Origin: Cranoglanis bouderius
Lineage: Eukaryota; Chordata; Actinopteri; Siluriformes; Cranoglanididae
Length of the DNA: 64,000 nucleotides
Direction: 5' to 3'
Assembly: GCA_023630585.1 (NCBI GenBank)
Contig: CM042539.1
Coordinates: 28,215,255-28,279,254, forward strand
Shown: piece after piece, positions 34,375 to 46,289 of the stretch
Position numbering within the stretch: position 1 is the stretch's first letter
How the letters are laid out: every line of letters starts with the position of its first letter
Notes under the pieces: model-generated
Seen by the model: the letters and a program-made list of their open reading frames with translations, nothing else
Told to the model about the DNA's origin: nothing
Database searches by the model: none
Position numbers and translations under genes: made by a program

Positions 34375-35494
34375 TATTAGGTATGCATATTGTCCCGTAA
34401 TGGTTAAGGACAATGTACTTTGTGTGAGTGAAAACAGGGACTCCGGCAAGACTAGCTATGACAGCATAACTAAAAGGGAGAACCAGAAGGTAACACAGAC
34501 ATGAGGGCTTCCTGGGACATAAGGCAGCCAGCCACTCCACCATCAACAAACCTGGGTGAATGCACGAAACATCCCAGTTCACCACAAAACACTATGCCTA
34601 TGAGACCTCTAGATCTGCTCCTTTACCAGGAGGAAGGAAAAAACTATTCACAAAAAGCTTGACTAAACAAATATGTTTTCAGTCTGGACTTAAACACAGA
34701 GACTGTGTCTGAGTCCTGAACACTAATTGTTCCATAACTGTAGGGCCTTGTAAGAGCCCCACAGGGGCTACAGCCCCTGCTGTAGCCTTCACTATTCCAG
34801 GTACCAATAAATAGCCTGCACCTTTTGAGCGAAACGATATCAGCGTGCATGCTCATGTACGAGTGTCCATCACTAATATGGGTGGGTGAGAGGCAGACCC
34901 ACTGTCCACCTGGTCACTAACTTCAATACCTCTTTGAGCTTTAGCCACTAGAGGGCAGTATTGACCCATTTATAGTGCTAAATCACTTTCATTTAATTCT
35001 GCAGAAATGTAGAGTCTAACCTTACATTGAAAGATTTATACATTTATTAACTAAATGTTCAGACAAGAGAAATCAGTTAAAATGAGAAAACCTTAATTCA
35101 ATTTAATGTCAAGCCATAGCAGGCAAAAAGAAAAGGAGGGAAAATTATTACATTAAGTTAAAGATGCAAACATTCATTAAAGCACTAAGCGAACATAAAG
35201 CCGAGGCTCAGTATCAGTAGCACTTGTTTTTAAACCAACCTTACACCACAGCACTGTCGACTTCTGGATTGTGATTGGTCAGAAGGTGTTGATTAATTTT
35301 CTACAATAGCAGCTCTGACAATAGGGCAGCTGCAAATCACAGGTTTATATTAATGCACTAGTTCTAATATGCTATCGGTTCTGTAGATAAAAGGCTCATT
35401 CACATCTCATTCACCGGCTCATTACAGTGGATGTGCCACATGAAATGATAAAAAAAAAACTTGTATAATCTTTAATATGGTAAAGTTTTCTGCA
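33651..35494. other. Intergenic repeats, no gene
   Basis: Includes a copy of the 17430-type repeat (33885-34120), an (AGAC)n/(GA)n tract at about 34323-34372, and an inverted copy of the 'attaatataaacctgtg' repeat at about 35190-35360. No coding exon was recognised. Confidence 0.5.
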
Positions 35495-35499
35495 AGTAT

Positions 35500-37036
35500 T
35501 GTAGCGAATCAGAACATAGTGACACATTATTCTAAGAGCATGTAGCAGAATCGCAATTCAAGGCAATAGACACTTGTAAGCAAAAAGAACACGCATTTAA
35601 GAACAGACGAGACTTTATTGAACTATTCTATGACACAGAAACTAATCTAATATATAAAACACACGCACACACACACACACACGCATACATAAACGGGTGA
35701 TGATGAAGGGTGAATGAAGTTCCGAGTCTCTAGCGTTGCATGCTATTTCACAGACCATGATCTGAACGAACCATCAACTTATTAATTTATCTTCACTTCC
35801 TTTAGAAGGGCTCAACTTATTATAGACACCAGATTAGCTAGATTCTGGGGTATTGCGCTTGCCTTAGCTGTGTTGAAGGGATTTCCTCGTTACGTCGTGG
35901 TGTCGTCAGAGGTCTGGTCGGTGAGAGGCGTCTCGGAAGACCAATCGGAATGCTGAGTGGAATGAAGGCGGGAGGTTTGAAAAGCAGGCGGCGGCTCTCG
36001 CTGGGTCCCCAGGCCGAGGTAAACGTGATCTGATCTCCCCGACGTTGATTGGCTCTGGAGACCCTCCACCGACCCCGTCCTTCGAAACGTGCCAAGAAGC
36101 AAGAGACACGAGAGAGAGCGAAGCAAGTGACGACCTCAAACTTGTGTTCTTAGGATTTTAACACTTCCTGGGCTAGTCCAGCCCAGAGTGCTTCCTCCAA
36201 TCAATATTGTCTTTGGGCGGGGTGTTAGCCAGATTCTCCACCTATTATGCTAATCAGCCCCTTGTCCATGTGGATGAGTGGTTCCGCACTCTTCAATGAT
36301 GAGTGGATTATTAAACTTTGTCCTGAAACTTGCATGTACATATCAGAACAATCTACACAAATTTCCTTACTCTTATGATTTAGGAAATCACTCAATGAAC
36401 ACATACATACCAAACAAGACATGTTTGACTATACTTAAAGTACATTACTAATATTTAAAACACAATGATCCTCCTAGGGCTACTACACTAATACATGATT
36501 AAATGAAATAATTAGTGGCAACTTAAAGGTGATACACATGACGAAAATAGAACAACACATGGTAGGACATAGGTGATTGCAGTTGTTCAAAGATGCATTA
36601 ATTCCCACAGTCGTTGCTCCTGGTAGGCACCGATTGTGGAATGTGCGAGTCCTTGTGTGGAATTGTGGAATGTGTAATCTTTGTGACTGAGCGAAAAGGT
36701 CTCTCCTTTCTTCCACAATTTATTGGCCTTACTGGTCTGGCCCAAAAAGGCCTAAATCACTGCATTTGAGAGCAGTTTCTGTGGTCGAGAGGGTTCAGCC
36801 CTGGGTCAAGGAGGCCTTTAACGCTTGCCGTGTTGGTTGAGATAAGGCAGATGCACACGTTGGATTTAAGTGGCTCCTGGGTGTCTCGGGTGGATTCCTT
36901 GTTTTATGGCTCCCTGAGTGGAGACATTTTGGTCCAGAGTTTCTTGTGGGTTCTCTGGCTGAGAAGGCCCATTGTTTTATTTCTTCTGGTTATAATTGTG
37001 TGAATTATATGATGCTGCTTGTGCTGAGGCATTACA
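35500..37036 (-). repeat. 3' LTR of the gag-only element
   Basis: 1537 bp, TG...CA bounded. Nearly identical to 42185-43706 from aacatagtgacac onward. The short open frames inside (for example 35838-36095, 36483-36716) occur at both LTRs and are not genes. Confidence 0.88.
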
Positions 37037-37045
37037 TATCCCCCC

Positions 37046-37579
37046 CTTCGGTCGGTGATGTTGGAGGAAAGGACATCAGCGAGCGCTGGAAAACATCAAG
37101 CACAAACAGCCACACACATACAAGCATCAAGACAACACCTCCATTACTAGCTAAATACTGGTGCGGGAAGTGAATTATTAATGTCTACAGAATACCTTTA
37201 TGACACTTTAATTCTAAGGTTATTGGCTTTTGTCAGCCTTTTTCTCTAGGTCGTTGGGCCTACAAGAAAAGAGGAAAGCGAGAGAAAGCAATAATAGTGG
37301 AAGTGATCGGCAGAAGAAAACTCTTGATTATAAACAGCATTGTTTCCCTATGCTGATGTGAGTGCACTTCTCTACACTAGTGTGAGTCGATTTAAGTGTT
37401 TATGGTGGTTGATTTAGATGTATGTTAGGGTGGTGTAGTGTATAAGTGGTCTGAACTGTGTCAATCTGTTTCAGCTCCCCCCCTTTTCTTGCGCTTCTGA
37501 TTTCACTGGAACCATTTGAGGGTCAGCTCTCTGTGCCCATGGTGGATCTTGATCCTGTATGCGGCTGTTGTGAGCTTGT
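37046..37579. other. 3' internal region of the gag-only element
   Basis: About 530 bp between the gag stop and the 3' LTR. No pol remnant is visible. It includes the polypurine tract next to the LTR (complement of the tatccccccctt run at about 37037-37048). Confidence 0.6.
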
Positions 37580-39313
37580 CTATGATATCAAGAGGTTGGT
37601 CCAGTGATGCAGTTCTGGCATGTCCTCATGTTTCCTGGAGTATTCATTTCTTTGGAGGAGCTCCTTCAGTTGCTGGATCAGTCCTTGCATGTCAACTGAG
37701 GATGGAGTGTCTTGTTCTCGGGCATACTCAGGTTTGGCTTGTTCTGAGCAGTGCCGAGGTGGGCTCCATCGTCGACTGCCCTTGTATTTCTGGTGGCTGG
37801 TTAATTTCTTGTGGTTGCCACGGGTATGGAGGTACCGTTCTTCAGGTGCGAGTCTGGCGCTGTCATGATGCTGAATGTCTTCCAGTGCCAGCTCTTGGTC
37901 ATGGGTTCTGTGGTTGCGGACTGTGAACATTTTATTACCTTTCCTTGAGGCCATCTTTTGTTTGTTGTAGGCCCGGTGGGTTAGGTCACGAAGCTGTCGG
38001 ATTGTCATCGTGCGAGGGCAGGCCATGACACCTAGGTGACGGCTTACTCCAGGATGCAGGTTCCTTAGGAAGAGGGTTTTAAAGTTCATGTCCTCTTCCA
38101 GTTCCAGCTCATTGTGTGCCCCAAAGTAGGCTCGCCTGAGCCTGTGGTAGTAGGCTTGGGGATGCTCTTGCCGACCCTGTTTGGTTTCCAGGGCGGCTGA
38201 CAGTCCATGTTCAGACTCTGGGTCTGCAAATTCTTTAATCAGTGCCTGACAGAGTAGATGATAATCTAACCTGATGTGGATCGGCTGTCTGTCAAGGAAA
38301 CTTCGCACCTCTGAACTGGATGTCGTCCTCAGAAGAAAGAGCCTGTCTCGGTTGGTCACCTGAGGCCTCATTTCCAGGTGGAAGTCAATGTCCTTTAGGT
38401 AGGTCTGTATGTCGTAACCTTCAGTGGCATTCGGTGTGAATTTATTGATGTTCCTGGCCAGACAGTTTAGGTCTTTTAGGTCCAAGCCATGTGCAGCTTC
38501 GGGGTCTGCCTGGATGGGTCCTTTCCTTCTGTCTGCCGGAACAAATTCCTCCGTGAGGGCTGGAAAGGCTCTGTGTTTTGCCCCCTCACTCCTTGTTTCT
38601 TGTGTCAACCCGTACATGGGGGACCCTGCTCTGCTGGGCCGTGGTGATGCTGGCAGGTGTCTCACCTTTCTTGGCTCTGGTTGCAGCTTGTAGGCATGCT
38701 TGAGCTCTTCTGTCACTGTGTCGACCTCTTCTCTGGTGCGGTCGAGCTGTTGTGTCAGACTTTCAATTCTGTCGCTGGACTTTTCCAGGTGGGCTTCCAG
38801 GTCCTTGATTTTGGTGTTCTTGTTCTTAATTTCAGACGTAGCTTTCTCCAGTAGCTGCTTGGTATATTGAAGATTGTTCGCTAGGTCTCTCTGGGCAGCT
38901 GTTGCTTCATCCTTTTCTTTCAGGGCTGCTGCTAGCATTTCTTGGAGCTTTGCAATATCTTTGTTTGCCTCTTGCTCCATTTCATGTGAGCCTTTGGGTT
39001 TGTCCTGGTCTTTCTCTTCCAGCTTGTCTATGCATCTTTGGGCACGGGTCATCTCCTCTTGAAGATAGGTGATGTGCTTGTCACTTAGTTTCAGCTGGGC
39101 CAGGAGGATGTGGCTTAGGCAGATGGTGATTTGGTTTTGCTCCTGGTGACTAGAATGCTGTCGCTGATCATGGGTTATGAGTCTTCTTAGAATTGTCACT
39201 ACTATTAATACTAATAACAGTTCGAAGACCTTGGGTGTGAGGCGGTCTGTTGCACTGCTCAGCCATGCCTCTAAGTCTTCCCAGTGGGCGAAGCGGTCTG
39301 TGACGTGAGGCAT
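37580..39313 (-). CDS. Gag-like protein of the large LTR element, 577 aa
   Basis: One uninterrupted minus-strand frame. N terminus: an acidic/aromatic segment and then a hydrophobic stretch at residues 29-42 (VFELLLVLIVVTIL) followed by RR. Residues of about 65-210 are heptad-rich and predicted by eye to form a coiled coil (for example KDEATAAQRDLANNLQ, IKDLEAHLEKSSDRIESL). Residues of about 285-460 resemble a retroelement capsid (NKFTPNATEGYDIQTYLKDI, FLRNLHPGVSRHLG, RQLRDLTHRAY). I see no CCHC zinc knuckle and no protease motif. The open frame over 1.7 kb implies recent activity or constraint. The exact superfamily is unresolved: the capsid part favours a Metaviridae- or ERV-type Gag. Confidence 0.75.
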   Translation of the reverse strand: MPHVTDRFAHWEDLEAWLSSATDRLTPKVFELLLVLIVVTILRRLITHDQRQHSSHQEQNQITICLSHILLAQLKLSDKHITYLQEEMTRAQRCIDKLEEKDQDKPKGSHEMEQEANKDIAKLQEMLAAALKEKDEATAAQRDLANNLQYTKQLLEKATSEIKNKNTKIKDLEAHLEKSSDRIESLTQQLDRTREEVDTVTEELKHAYKLQPEPRKVRHLPASPRPSRAGSPMYGLTQETRSEGAKHRAFPALTEEFVPADRRKGPIQADPEAAHGLDLKDLNCLARNINKFTPNATEGYDIQTYLKDIDFHLEMRPQVTNRDRLFLLRTTSSSEVRSFLDRQPIHIRLDYHLLCQALIKEFADPESEHGLSAALETKQGRQEHPQAYYHRLRRAYFGAHNELELEEDMNFKTLFLRNLHPGVSRHLGVMACPRTMTIRQLRDLTHRAYNKQKMASRKGNKMFTVRNHRTHDQELALEDIQHHDSARLAPEERYLHTRGNHKKLTSHQKYKGSRRWSPPRHCSEQAKPEYAREQDTPSSVDMQGLIQQLKELLQRNEYSRKHEDMPELHHWTNLLIS

Positions 39314-41698
39314 ATTGGCACGTCGTGGGGGAGCCTGGCGTTGGAGAGACTGACACAGATCTTTACAATGTGTGGGAGCCTATGTGTAGTGGGACAGCTA
39401 AATGTTGTTTAAGTGATTGTAATTGTGAACCTCTAGTGGCGTGTTTTGAGGACTTGTGGTCTCACTGCGGGAGAATGACTAGTGGGTGGAGTCTTTCTTC
39501 CTGCAACACAAATCAAAACAAACGACTAAAGGGGAAAACAGAGAAGGAATAACAAAGCTGTTCTCGACGGAAGAAACTTCTTCTGTTAAAAGAAAACTAG
39601 AAAGAAATTCAAAGATTTGAAAATCAGAAGAAATTAGATTTGGTATAAATCAAGCAGGGATTGATTAAACTCTTATGGCTTATTCCCCTTTTTTTTTGTA
39701 GAGTCTGTTGATGGTTCACACAGGCTTGGTCTCTGAAACGTGATCGCTAAGAAAGAAGCAGGTAGAAAAGGACAGAAAGGGACTGAGTATGATAAAGCTC
39801 AGTTAGTGAGTGTGTCGAGTTCACAGATAGGCTCTCCTGCAGTTATGCTTAACTAGGAGTATTGATTTACAGTTGATGTACAACTATATGCCTGGAATGA
39901 GTTTAAAGTAAAAGAGGGTTATCTCTGATTTACTTTGAAATTCATTAAAAAGGAAAGGTTAGTAGTGTATCCTATTGCAGGGCCTTAGAGGTTAAATAAC
40001 CGTGTTTTAACTTGATGGAGAAGCATCCACAATGTAGAGTGTTTTCAGTTAAATTTAATAGCTTTATTAAATTTACATTTAACACAGTAAATTATTGTGG
40101 GTAAGTGTCTCCCGTCTAGAAGAATGAGGGAAAATGGTAAAAAGTGAGGAAAGTAAATGAAACGAGAAAGTGAAAGAGAAGTACAGGGGTTAATCACTTT
40201 AGCATTACCCAAAACGTTAGCTGTATCCAACTGCTGTAAGTCACAACATGCTAATCGCTAACTGCTAGTCTTTGAGGCGTTTTAGTGTATGCCTCAATGT
40301 ACACACTGCTTTGGGTAGCTTAGCAACACCGGAGAGTTTGTTTACAATATGGCGTCGGATGACTACGCATGCGCAGTTCGGAGTTACAACGGAAGAGTCT
40401 CCTAGGACTTCCGGGTTCACTCGTTGCTATGGCAATCTACACAAACACAGTTAGTTAGTACGTTGTGTGTTGCACGCAAGCGCTTTGCATGAACGTCGGC
40501 GCATTTAAACACTACGCACATAACACACCACTTACTTGTAGCTTGCGAGTGGGCGTGGCGCTAAGAATCTCTCTTTGCTGAGAGTGATATAAACTTATTT
40601 AAGCAGCGGGTACACTGCGAGTAATGCGATCTCGGTGGATCTTAGCTTCTCTGGACACACAAACACAGCAGTTTTTTTTTTTTTTTTTTTTTTTGCTGTT
40701 GGTTAAACGAATTTACTCCGCTTTACTGGCTCCAACGGAATTTCAAATGCAAAACACACGATCATGAATTGCTGCATGCAAATATAGCATGTTGGGAAAT
40801 GTCAGCGCATTTCACACAAATAAACACTATTTGTAGCCCGTTTTATGATGTGGCGCTTCAAAGCTCAGGTTTTCACCGTGGGATAAGTTTAATCTGCAGG
40901 TTCCCTGCGGCTAACTCAATACTTATGAACTAATAAATGCGATCTCGGAGGATCTTAAAATTCAGTGCCAGCTTCACTGGGCACACAAACACAACAGGGT
41001 TTCCTTTTTTTTTACGCTGTTGGTTACACAAACTTATCAAAATTTAATTTGATCTCGTTTTAAACAAACTTTCATTCAACACAGCTCGGACACTGACAAA
41101 GTGTTGCACTGAGAGGCGTATCTCCCTCAAAGCTACTCTGCGAGCGGACACAAAGGACAAGCACGAGCTCGCTGCTCTGATAGTTAACTCAGGGAATTAA
41201 AATAGCTATTGGAATGGCATTGGAACACGCAATGGCATCATTTAGCTACAACACGAGGCCGTTCAAAAGAGACTGAGGAACACGCTCAACTCTCTATTTT
41301 TACCGTACTGTGAGAAGATTTCTTCGTTCTGACAGAGGCAATTTTAATGATTACGATAGCTGTTTGACCAACACTGGAACACACAATGCATCAATTTAGC
41401 TATACATACGGCCTTTTAGGAAGAATTTGAGGAACACGCTCAATATCCTTATCCTTGCCACACTGAGAGGAGATTTCTTCGTCCTACCAGGGGCACTTTT
41501 AATTATTACTCCCTGCAGGTTAACAATAGAGAAGCAGACCGGGCTATCACTTCACATCCATTCACACAGCAAACCGGCACACATTGTGTACATCACACAT
41601 TCACACATCGGACTCGTCTTTCCGTCTCTGATCTATTATCCACAATAATAGAAAAGTTACACACGTGACTCAATGCTTACAGTCTAGATTGAATTGCC
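39314..41698 (-). other. Long untranslated leader of the gag-only element
   Basis: About 2.4 kb upstream of gag with no open frame of note. It holds diverged internal duplications: gcgatctcgg...cacacaaacacarcag at about 40625-40720 and again at 40940-41040, and gaggaacacgctcaa at about 41276 and 41430. A T-run lies at 40672-40694. Confidence 0.55.
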
Positions 41699-41935
41699 CG
41701 CAATCTCCACCAAAATATGTAGCGAATCAGCTTTAAAAATGATAGAAAAGCGCACGCTTGGATTCAAAGCACCGTTTTAAAGGAGACGAGTTTTAAAGCG
41801 TGCCCGCATTCTCCACCAAAATATGTAGCGAATCAGCTTTAAAAATGATAGAAAAGCGCACGCTTGGATTCAAAGCACCGTTTTAAAGGAGACGAGTTTT
41901 AAAGCGTGCCCGCATTATCTACCAGAATATGTAGT
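41699..41935. repeat. Tandem repeat of about 108 bp at the 5' LTR / primer-site junction
   Basis: Two near-identical units containing ctccaccaaaatatgtagcg and gcgcacgcttggattcaaag, followed by a partial third. Each unit includes TGTAGCGAATCAG, the sequence that ends the left LTR, preceded by a stretch that on the minus strand reads TGGTGGAGATTGCGGG, a primer-binding-site type sequence. Confidence 0.8.
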
Positions 41936-42184
41936 GAAAATTAGCTGTTTGGGTTAATTTGATATATTCTCCACCATTTTACGTAAGTAAAAATTAGTTG
42001 TTAAATCGAGCTATCTTTATTCTCCTCCAAAGATGTCAGAGAGATTAACAGATCAGCTCGTAAAGGGAAATTTGACTAATTTAGTATTACTGATCAACTA
42101 TTCGTCCAGCGATAAGTTGAAACTAGTGTATTCATCAATTATGCATTAGATATTACCTCCGTGGCCACCGGCAATAATACCCTA

Positions 42185-43706
42185 AACATAGTGACACATT
42201 ATTCTAAGAGCATGTAGCAGAATCGCAATTCAAGGCAATAGACACTTGTAAGCAAAAAGAACACGCATTTAAGAACAGACGAGACTTTATTGAACTATTC
42301 TATGACACAGAAACTAATCTAATATATAAAACACACGCACACACACACACACGCATACATAAACGGGTGATGATGAAGGGTGAATGAAGTTCCGAGTCTC
42401 TAGCGTTGCATGCTATTTCACAGACCATGATCTGAACGAACCATCAACTTATTAATTTATCTTCACTTCCTTTAGAAGGGCTCAACTTATTATAGACACC
42501 AGATTAGCTAGATTCTGGGGTATTGCGCTTGCCTTAGCTGTGTTGAAGGGATTTCCTCGTTACGTCGTGGTGTCGTCAGAGGTCTGGTCGGTGAGAGGCG
42601 TCTCGGAAGACCAATCGGAATGCTGAGTGGAATGAAGGCGGGAGGTTTGAAAAGCAGGCGGCGGCTCTCGCTGGGTCCCCAGGCCGAGGTAAACGTGATC
42701 TGATCTCCCCGACGTTGATTGGCTCTGGAGACCCTCCACCGACCCCGTCCTTCGAAACATGCCAAGAAGCAAGAGACACGAGAGAGAGCGAAGCAAGTGA
42801 CGACCTCAAACTTGTGTTCTTAGGATTTTAACACTTCCTGGGCTAGTCCAGCCCAGAGTGCTTCCTCCAATCAATATTGTCTTTGGGCGGGGTGTTAGCC
42901 AGATTCTCCACCTATTATGCTAATCAGCCCCTTGTCCATGTGGATGAGTGGTTCCGCACTCTTCAATGATGAGTGGATTATTAAACTTTGTCCTGAAACT
43001 TGCATGTACATATCAGAACAATCTACACAAATTTCCTTACTCTTATGATTTAGGAAATCACTCAATGAACACATACATACCAAACAAGACATGTTTGACT
43101 ATACTTAAAGTACATTACTAATATTTAAAACACAATGATCCTCCTAGGGCTACTACACTAATACATGATTAAATGAAATAATTAGTGGCAACTTAAAGGT
43201 GATACACATGACGAAAATAGAACAACACATGGTAGGACATAGGTGATTGCAGTTGTTCAAAGATGTATTAATTCCCACAGTCGTTGCTCCTGGTAGGCAC
43301 CGATTGTGGAATGTGCGAGTCCTTGTGTGGAATTGTGGAATGTGTAATCTTTGTGACTGAGCGAAAAGGTCTCTCCTTTCTTCCACAATTTATTGGCCTT
43401 ACTGGTCTGGCCCAAAAAGGCCTAAATCACTGCATTTGAGAGCAGTTTCTGTGGTCGAGAGGGTTCAGCCCTGGGTCAAGGAGGCCTTTAACGCTTGCCG
43501 TGTTGGTTGAGATAAGGCAGATGCACACGTTGGATTTAAGTGGCTCCTGGGTGTCTGGGGTGGATTCCTTGTTTTATGGCTCCCTGAGTGGAGACATTTT
43601 GGTCCAGAGTTTCTTGTGGGTTCTCTGGCTGAGAAGGCCCATTGTTTTATTTCTTCTGGTTATAATTGTGTGAATTATATGATGCTGCTTGTGCTGAGGC
43701 ATTACA
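42185..43706 (-). repeat. 5' LTR of the gag-only element (aligned part)
   Basis: Aligns with 35513-37036 with few differences (for example one base at about 42760 and one at about 43266). Its inner end is uncertain: the terminal TGTAGCGAATCAG occurs at 41718 and about 41826, so this LTR may extend that far or the left one may carry a deletion. Confidence 0.85.
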
Positions 43707-45340
<1,634 letters not shown>

Positions 45341-45394
45341 ATTATTTACGGAAGGAGTCTCCAGTGTAACAGTCAGAGGTAAAGCTGTGATGCA

Positions 45395-45558
45395 ATAAGT
45401 TTAGATAATAGTGTACAGGTAAAGGTAAACAGTATGATGTATACCAGTTATGCAAATAGCAATTAAGTTAAATGAAACAACTATGAATCATAGTGCAATA
45501 AGTTGAGATAAACAGTATACAGGTAGAGATAAACAGCAACAGAGGTAAGTAATAAATC

Positions 45559-45614
<56 letters not shown>

Positions 45615-45900
45615 ATACTGTTATTGCAAAATACTGAGTGTGATGAAGCAGAGTTACTGTTACCTCACTGAAGTTGATTATTTTCCTATGAAAGCACAAC
45701 AATGATATATTTTAAAAATACGTTTATGTGGAGCGTCCGCATGAAACTGCCTGTGAATTAGCTGTTACTATAGAAACGATAACGTATTAGAACGAGCGCA
45801 TTAATATAAACCTGTGATTTGACCAATCACAATCCAGAATTCAACAGCACTGTGTTTTACACTAATAAACCCCTCCCCTCGTCACCGTTTGTTAATTCAT
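45395..45900. repeat. Interspersed repeats and (GT)n upstream of E
   Basis: The part at 45395-45550 is related to 24520-24700. A GT tract covers about 45563-45611. Positions 45630-45890 are a copy of the 'attaatataaacctgtg' repeat. No gene was recognised. Confidence 0.6.
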
Positions 45901-45977
45901 TAGTACACACAGGTAAACTTCTTCTTTTTGTGTATTTTCACAGGAACACATTTTACTTTTCATTTATTATAACCAGG

Positions 45978-45990
45978 TCAGTGAGCTAAG
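45978..45990 (+). promoter_or_regulatory. Cluster promoter motif upstream of E
   Basis: TCAGTGAGCTAAG, 51 bp before the ATG at 46041. It matches the motif upstream of A, C', D and the next copy G, with one-base variants at B and F. Confidence 0.5.
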
Positions 45991-46289
45991 CGAACATGCA
46001 GACACAAAGCTGGTCACAGCTATATTTGTTAACAGCAGGGATGAAGATGCTTCAGCCTGTTATGATTCTACTCACGCTGTCCGGTATGAAACCCCATCTC
46101 ACTCTCAGTTTCTTCTACATAATTATTGCTCAGTGCTGTGAGTTTTTCACTGTTTGCTGATTCATGTTGCAGTGTGTATTGGACTATACACAGGCACAAA
46201 CATAGTTACATATTAATCTGTGTCTGATCAGAGAAATGGGGCAATTAAGATCATTTAAGGTAAAAAAAAAAACTCATAAAGTTCAAAAT

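Larger units (their letters stand above)
35500..43706 (-). mobile_element. Large gag-only LTR retrotransposon, minus strand
   Basis: Bounded by a 4-bp duplication GTAT (35496-35499 and 43707-43710). The LTRs are about 1.5 kb. On the minus strand they begin TGTAATGCC, and the left copy ends in the complement of TGTAGCGAATCAG. A purine tract (gaagggggggata) abuts the 3' LTR. Between the LTRs there is only one long frame, a 577-aa Gag-like protein, preceded by a leader of over 2 kb; no protease, RT or integrase could be found. It is therefore a non-autonomous element that would need enzymes in trans. The two LTRs differ at only a few positions where aligned, which suggests recent insertion. Confidence 0.85.

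Noticed and set aside
35838..36716. Short minus-strand frames (77-85 codons) repeated at 42508-43386
   Set aside because: They lie inside the two LTRs and are duplicated only because the LTRs are; no start context or domain supports a protein.
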